From the NCBI GenBank assembly GCA_003024985.2, contig PXIH01S0052680.1: a stretch of 10,197 nucleotides of DNA. One strand, given 5' to 3'. Source of the DNA: Euperipatoides rowelli. Taxonomy: Eukaryota > Onychophora > Udeonychophora > Euonychophora > Peripatopsidae. Below the pieces are notes generated by a model. It did no database searches, was not told the DNA's origin, and saw only the letters and a program-made list of their open reading frames with translations. Below are positions 7,487 through 10,197 of the stretch, piece by piece. Position numbers and translations under genes: made by a program. Position 1 is the first letter of the stretch. Every line of letters starts with the position of its first letter.

Positions 7487-8333
7487 AACCCGATCCAACA
7501 AAGGATATTGAATAATCTTAAACATTTATAATTCCATTAAAACAACTTATATCTCAATTATCCTTAAACTCTTTATGCATACCAAAACTCACTTATTTCG
7601 TTCTCCACATAAAATTCACAAAGCAATTCATAGTCAGATGTAAATCAGTTTTTACTAAAATTATATGGAAAGGGAAAATTAGCCTTATTGGTCATCGGAA
7701 ATAATACCCTCACTTTCGTAACGGGCAGTCTAGGCTTAATTGATTTAACTATCTTCCTGGAGACCACTCAAGCTAATTCTAAAACTCATTGCTGTAATTT
7801 TCTCCAAAGACTGAGTATTATAATTGAGTGCCCTCCTACTGACACTCCGCCACCACCTGCCTTTAAAAAGACAAAATTATGGTGCATGTATGCTTAACAT
7901 TGCAACTTTGTTGATGATCTTCCAATGACATTAGTAACTCCAATAATAAGATATAGTTCAATCCGAAATTATCTCTACCCAAAAACTAATCTTAGTCCCC
8001 CTTTTCTCAGGGGTCATTCCTGGCTTAAAAGCATCATTGGTTCATTTTTATCCCCCAATCTTGTGGACTTTATAACCAAACTTCTATATGGTGCACTTCC
8101 CACAAGAGGTCATTTAATTGAAAAATTCAATTTGCATATACAGGTACCAAATAATTGTGCTTTCTGTCTAGATTTGAAGGAGAGTAATCACCTTTTTTTT
8201 AGATGTCCTTTCCTACTCCATACCCGGATGTGGATTGATAACCTTTTTTTGACAGACTTTAACAAATAGCAAAATATCCATAATTTTATTCTTACAAACA
8301 TTCATGATAAATGTAAACTGAGGGTCCTTACAA
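7487..8333 (+). pseudogene. LINE ORF2 C-terminal region with Cys/His zinc finger remnant
   Basis: Past the RT, the reading continues through NPIQQRILNNLKHL, IIWKGKISLIG (about 7660-7695) and GSLGLIDL (7724-7747), matching the conserved connection seen in L1-group ORF2 proteins (IW-KGK, GGLGLPDL). The segment 7925-8269 ends in LLYGALPTRGHLIEKF and a finger CAFC...ESNHLFFRC (8156-8206; two Cys, then His and Cys), which matches the zinc-binding C-terminal region of many LINE ORF2 proteins (zf-RVT-like). A TAG at 8267 is followed in frame by KCKLRVLTIFIYL, likely the last part of ORF2 before the nested LINE cuts in at about 8334. Confidence 0.85.
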
Positions 8334-8439
8334 TATTTATTTATTTATTAGTAATTATGTATTTAAGTCTATTGACTTTTATACAATGGTATAAACAACA
8401 CTAAATTAGAAAATATACAATAATTCTGTTAAAAGCTTA

Positions 8440-9120
8440 TAAGTGTGAGATAAAGAACACAATTTTCTCTAGATATCTATCTAGATTAGTTTTAAATGAA
8501 TTTATAGTAGTAATGTTTTTTATATCCAGAGGTATAAAGTTCCATATTCCTATACTGGGTTTGTTAGAAATCCATGTCTTGAGTTTAGATTGATCTCTTT
8601 TCAAAGTGTAGACACTATATGTTCTAGTGTTATTTGTAGGTTTTTGTGTATCGATTTATCTTCTCTATTGAACCATTTATATGTAAAAATAATGCCTTCC
8701 CTTAGTGCTCTTTGTGCCGGTGATAGTAATCCAATCTCTTCCATTCTGTATTGTTAGTTTTTGTTATATAAACCATTTACTCTTTTTGTTAAACCTCTGG
8801 TACAATTGTTAAGCCTATTTGCATCCTCTTTATTTGTGAGATGCCATGCTGGTCTACAATAGTCTAAAATTGGTTGAATGAAAATTGTATATATCTTTTG
8901 GAACATTCTTAGGTTTATATAGGCTAATATAAGGTATATTTTATAATTCTCATTTTGCTTCTCATTTTTTTAATTATTAGTTTACTATGTAATGAAAAAT
9001 TTAATCTAGAATCAAAGGCTAGGCTATTCCTAGTTCTTTGTAATTATTTATTTTTAAATGCCTCATTGTGAATATGTTTTGTTTCTTTCCCTATTGTTAG
9101 ATGAGCACATTTTTCTATGT
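8440..9120 (-). pseudogene. CR1/Jockey-like ORF2 C-terminal region remnant
   Basis: Read from 9120 downwards. NNYKELGIA and then FDSRLNFSLHSKLIIKK fit the block that follows the RT in this clade (...DLGV..D..L.F..H). Next come QPILDYCRPAW (LDYCRPAW within 8844-8873) and NRLNNCTRGLTKRVNGLY, then MEEIGLLSPAQRALREGIIF. A last block has IGIWNFIPLDIKNITTINSF (WNFIP at 8530-8547) followed by KTNLDRYL, matching the WNxLP...SLNxFKxxLD ending of CR1/Jockey-like ORF2 proteins. The reading changes frame several times. I see no zinc finger here, unlike the plus-strand LINE. Confidence 0.85.
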
Positions 9121-9204
9121 TTATTAGTATGAGACCATTCAGTGATTTTATTTATATTATTTTGTAAGTAATCCATATCTTCAGTCGAATTATTAATATA
9201 ATAA

Positions 9205-9705
9205 ATTTTAACATCATCTGCAAATACTTTAATTTTGCAAGTAATATTGTTGAACATATCGTTTATGTATAGATTAAAGAGTATCATAGACAAAACTGCG
9301 CCCTCTGGTGTACCTTTATTAATATTGTAATTTTCTGAATATGAGTTTCCAATTTTGAATCAAGCTGAAATAGTTATCGATATTCATCTTGTGAAGTTTC
9401 CTATAAAAAGTTTATGGTCTAGATAATCGAAAGCCTTTTCAAAGTCTATGATATATATCCATTCCATTTCCTTTATTTCTTTCTGTTGTCCAGTAATTGA
9501 GAGTCTAATAAATTGGTTTCACGAAATCACAAGACATGCCTCTTCTAAATCCATATTGGTTTTGTGGGATGATATTTTTGTTGTTTATGATCTGTAGCAG
9601 TCTTTTATATATCAATTTTTCAGCTATTTTTGATATGCAACTAGTTTGTTTGTTTGCAATTTGGAAAAATAGGCACCTTCTTATATTCCAAGATATCCAG
9701 ATCTC
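9205..9705 (-). pseudogene. CR1/Jockey-like reverse transcriptase remnant
   Basis: Read from 9705 downwards. EYKKVPIFP (VPIFP at 9662-9676) matches the VxPIFK block. SKIAEKLIYKRLLQIINNK continues as IIPQNQYGFRRGMSC (9529-9633), the IVxxxQYGFRxGxSC block. Motif A is DFEKAFDY (9423-9446) with its catalytic Asp. Motif B is GTPEGAVLSMILFNLYINDM (from 9314 down), with Glu in place of the usual Gln of the PQG core. Motif C is KVFADDVKIYY, with FADD at 9213-9224. The blocks are spread over at least three frames with stops between them, so it is inactive. Spacing between motifs is close to normal, so decay is by small indels rather than large deletions. Confidence 0.88.
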
Positions 9706-9859
9706 ACCCATTGTACAATGGAAAATTAATCATCTATACCTCCTTAAGGAACAGGCTGAAACTTTTTTTGGATTTTCCCTTCGACTTTTTTGGAATGGTT
9801 TTATTACTACCTTTTCATTATTGTTCCATTTGATAATTTCACTCTTATTATTTATTTAA

Positions 9860-9944
9860 TACTTTTTTTAAGTTGTTTGCTTTGTTTCTTATTTGTTTTG
9901 ATTTTCCATTTGTAAATTTTTAGTTAGGCTAAAAAAAAAAAAAA
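9860..9944 (+). other. Residual 3' part and poly(A) tail of the plus-strand LINE
   Basis: The T-rich sequence from 9860 to 9930 shows no coding similarity I can recognise and is assigned to the LINE's 3' end only by position. It ends in 14 consecutive A (9931-9944), directly followed by the right TSD. L1-group elements end in poly(A), in agreement. Confidence 0.55.
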
Positions 9945-9958
9945 TAAATATTATTTAA
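9943..9958. repeat. Right TSD of the Tx1/L1-like LINE
   Basis: AATAAATATTATTTAA matches 3408-3423 at 15 of 16 positions and directly follows the A14 tail. Confidence 0.65.
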
Positions 9959-10197
9959 TTTAGGCCCAGCTTGACATTGATGAAGACCCTCTGAAAAAAG
10001 TCTTTGAAGGAAATATGACGGGAGCAGTGAGACAAAAGTAGTAATTTTTTGAAGAACTTTATTTTACAGCATATAAGATAAAATATTTATCATTTTAAGA
10101 ATAAAAATGTTTGACTATATACTATAGAGATAGCTTAATTTTTCAAAAAGACATTTGTTTTATTTAAAAAATCAACAGCAGTAAGCTTAATTAATAA
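9959..10197. other. Flanking AT-rich DNA; possible hairpin motif
   Basis: No gene is seen. A GATGAAGAC...GTCTT hairpin (AAGAC at 9983-9987 with GTCTT at 10000-10004), preceded by TTGATGA and followed by GAAGGAAA, loosely resembles the core of a hammerhead motif but departs from it. The remainder is AT-rich without bounded repeats. Confidence 0.3.

Larger units (their letters stand above)
8334..9859 (-). mobile_element. 5'-truncated CR1/Jockey-like LINE nested in the plus-strand LINE
   Basis: On the minus strand a second LINE runs from about 9859 (truncated within the early RT region) to about 8334. It keeps the RT and the long C-terminal part of ORF2 and ends in an AT-rich (TAAA)n-like tail, seen on the plus strand as TATTTATTTATTTATTA (8334-8350). 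TATTTATTTA occurs at both proposed edges (8334-8343 and 9849-9858) and may be a TSD, but its low complexity makes this weak. The endonuclease and ORF1 are absent, as expected from 5' truncation. It interrupts the last part of the plus-strand LINE's ORF2 and so inserted later. Clade is judged by motif style; Jockey, CR1 and relatives cannot be separated by eye. Confidence 0.75.
3424..9945 (+). mobile_element. Decayed L1/Tx1-like LINE, near full length, interrupted by a nested LINE
   Basis: This is one retrotransposon insertion, read from the plus strand. It has a GC-rich 5' hairpin (3434-3453), a tandem monomer array as 5' region (to about 4160), ORF1 with CCHC knuckles (about 4258-5230), ORF2 with APE endonuclease, RT and a C-terminal zinc finger (5255-8333), a nested minus-strand LINE (about 8334-9859), residual 3' sequence and an A14 tail (9931-9944). 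Flanking TSDs at 3408-3423 and 9943-9958 mark a target-primed reverse transcription event. Without the nested copy it is about 5.0 kb, somewhat short for the L1 group, so internal deletions are likely. A two-ORF layout with zinc-knuckle ORF1 and APE-type ORF2 is known for the Tx1/L1 group; clade placement is by motif recognition only. All coding frames are broken. An alternative is that the monomer array is an older, separate repeat and the TSD match is chance. Confidence 0.65.

Noticed and set aside
9536-9859. Plus-strand 107-codon hydrophobic frame
   Set aside because: Antisense shadow of the CR1/Jockey-like RT blocks read on the minus strand; its hydrophobicity reflects T-rich sequence.

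Overview
The window looks like repeat-rich, AT-rich nuclear DNA from a metazoan, probably an invertebrate. This is inferred from the mobile-element families present (L1/Tx1-like and CR1/Jockey-like non-LTR retrotransposons, hAT-like non-autonomous DNA elements), long A/T runs, splice-like signals, and the absence of intact long ORFs or bacterial gene layout. I cannot name the species. I see no intact host gene, tRNA, rRNA or CRISPR array.

Layout. Positions 1-700 hold two weak minus-strand open segments, possibly exon remnants, next to a small cluster of GGCTCCT repeats. Positions 943-1362 hold a complete 404-bp hAT-like non-autonomous element with a perfect 8-bp target-site duplication (TSD). 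Positions 1463-2273 hold two MITE-like elements of 289 and 284 bp in opposite orientation. They share a core at the same internal offset but have different terminal inverted repeats. Positions 2274-3407 are mostly featureless apart from a perfect 41-bp palindrome at 3317-3357.

Positions 3424-9945 are best read as one decayed, nearly full-length L1/Tx1-like LINE on the plus strand. It starts with a GC-rich hairpin and has a 5' region made of about five 126-128 bp tandem monomers. ORF1 carries CCHC zinc knuckles. ORF2 carries an APE endonuclease, a reverse transcriptase with a YADD box, and a C-terminal Cys/His zinc finger. The element ends in a 14-A tail. A duplicated AT-rich 13-mer (15/16 when extended) directly flanks it at 3408-3423 and 9943-9958, which ties the monomer array, the ORFs and the tail into a single insertion.

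Near its 3' end this LINE was split by a second, 5'-truncated CR1/Jockey-like LINE on the minus strand (about 8334-9859), whose RT and C-terminal domains can be read across several frames. Both LINE coding regions are dead, broken by frameshifts and stops. Several TGA stops in the older LINE fit CGA-to-TGA CpG decay. Positions 9959-10197 are flanking DNA with one possible degenerate ribozyme-like hairpin.

The genes do not form a working pathway. The window is a stratified record of insertions: ORF1 and ORF2 once acted together in target-primed reverse transcription, and the CR1-like copy landed in them later.
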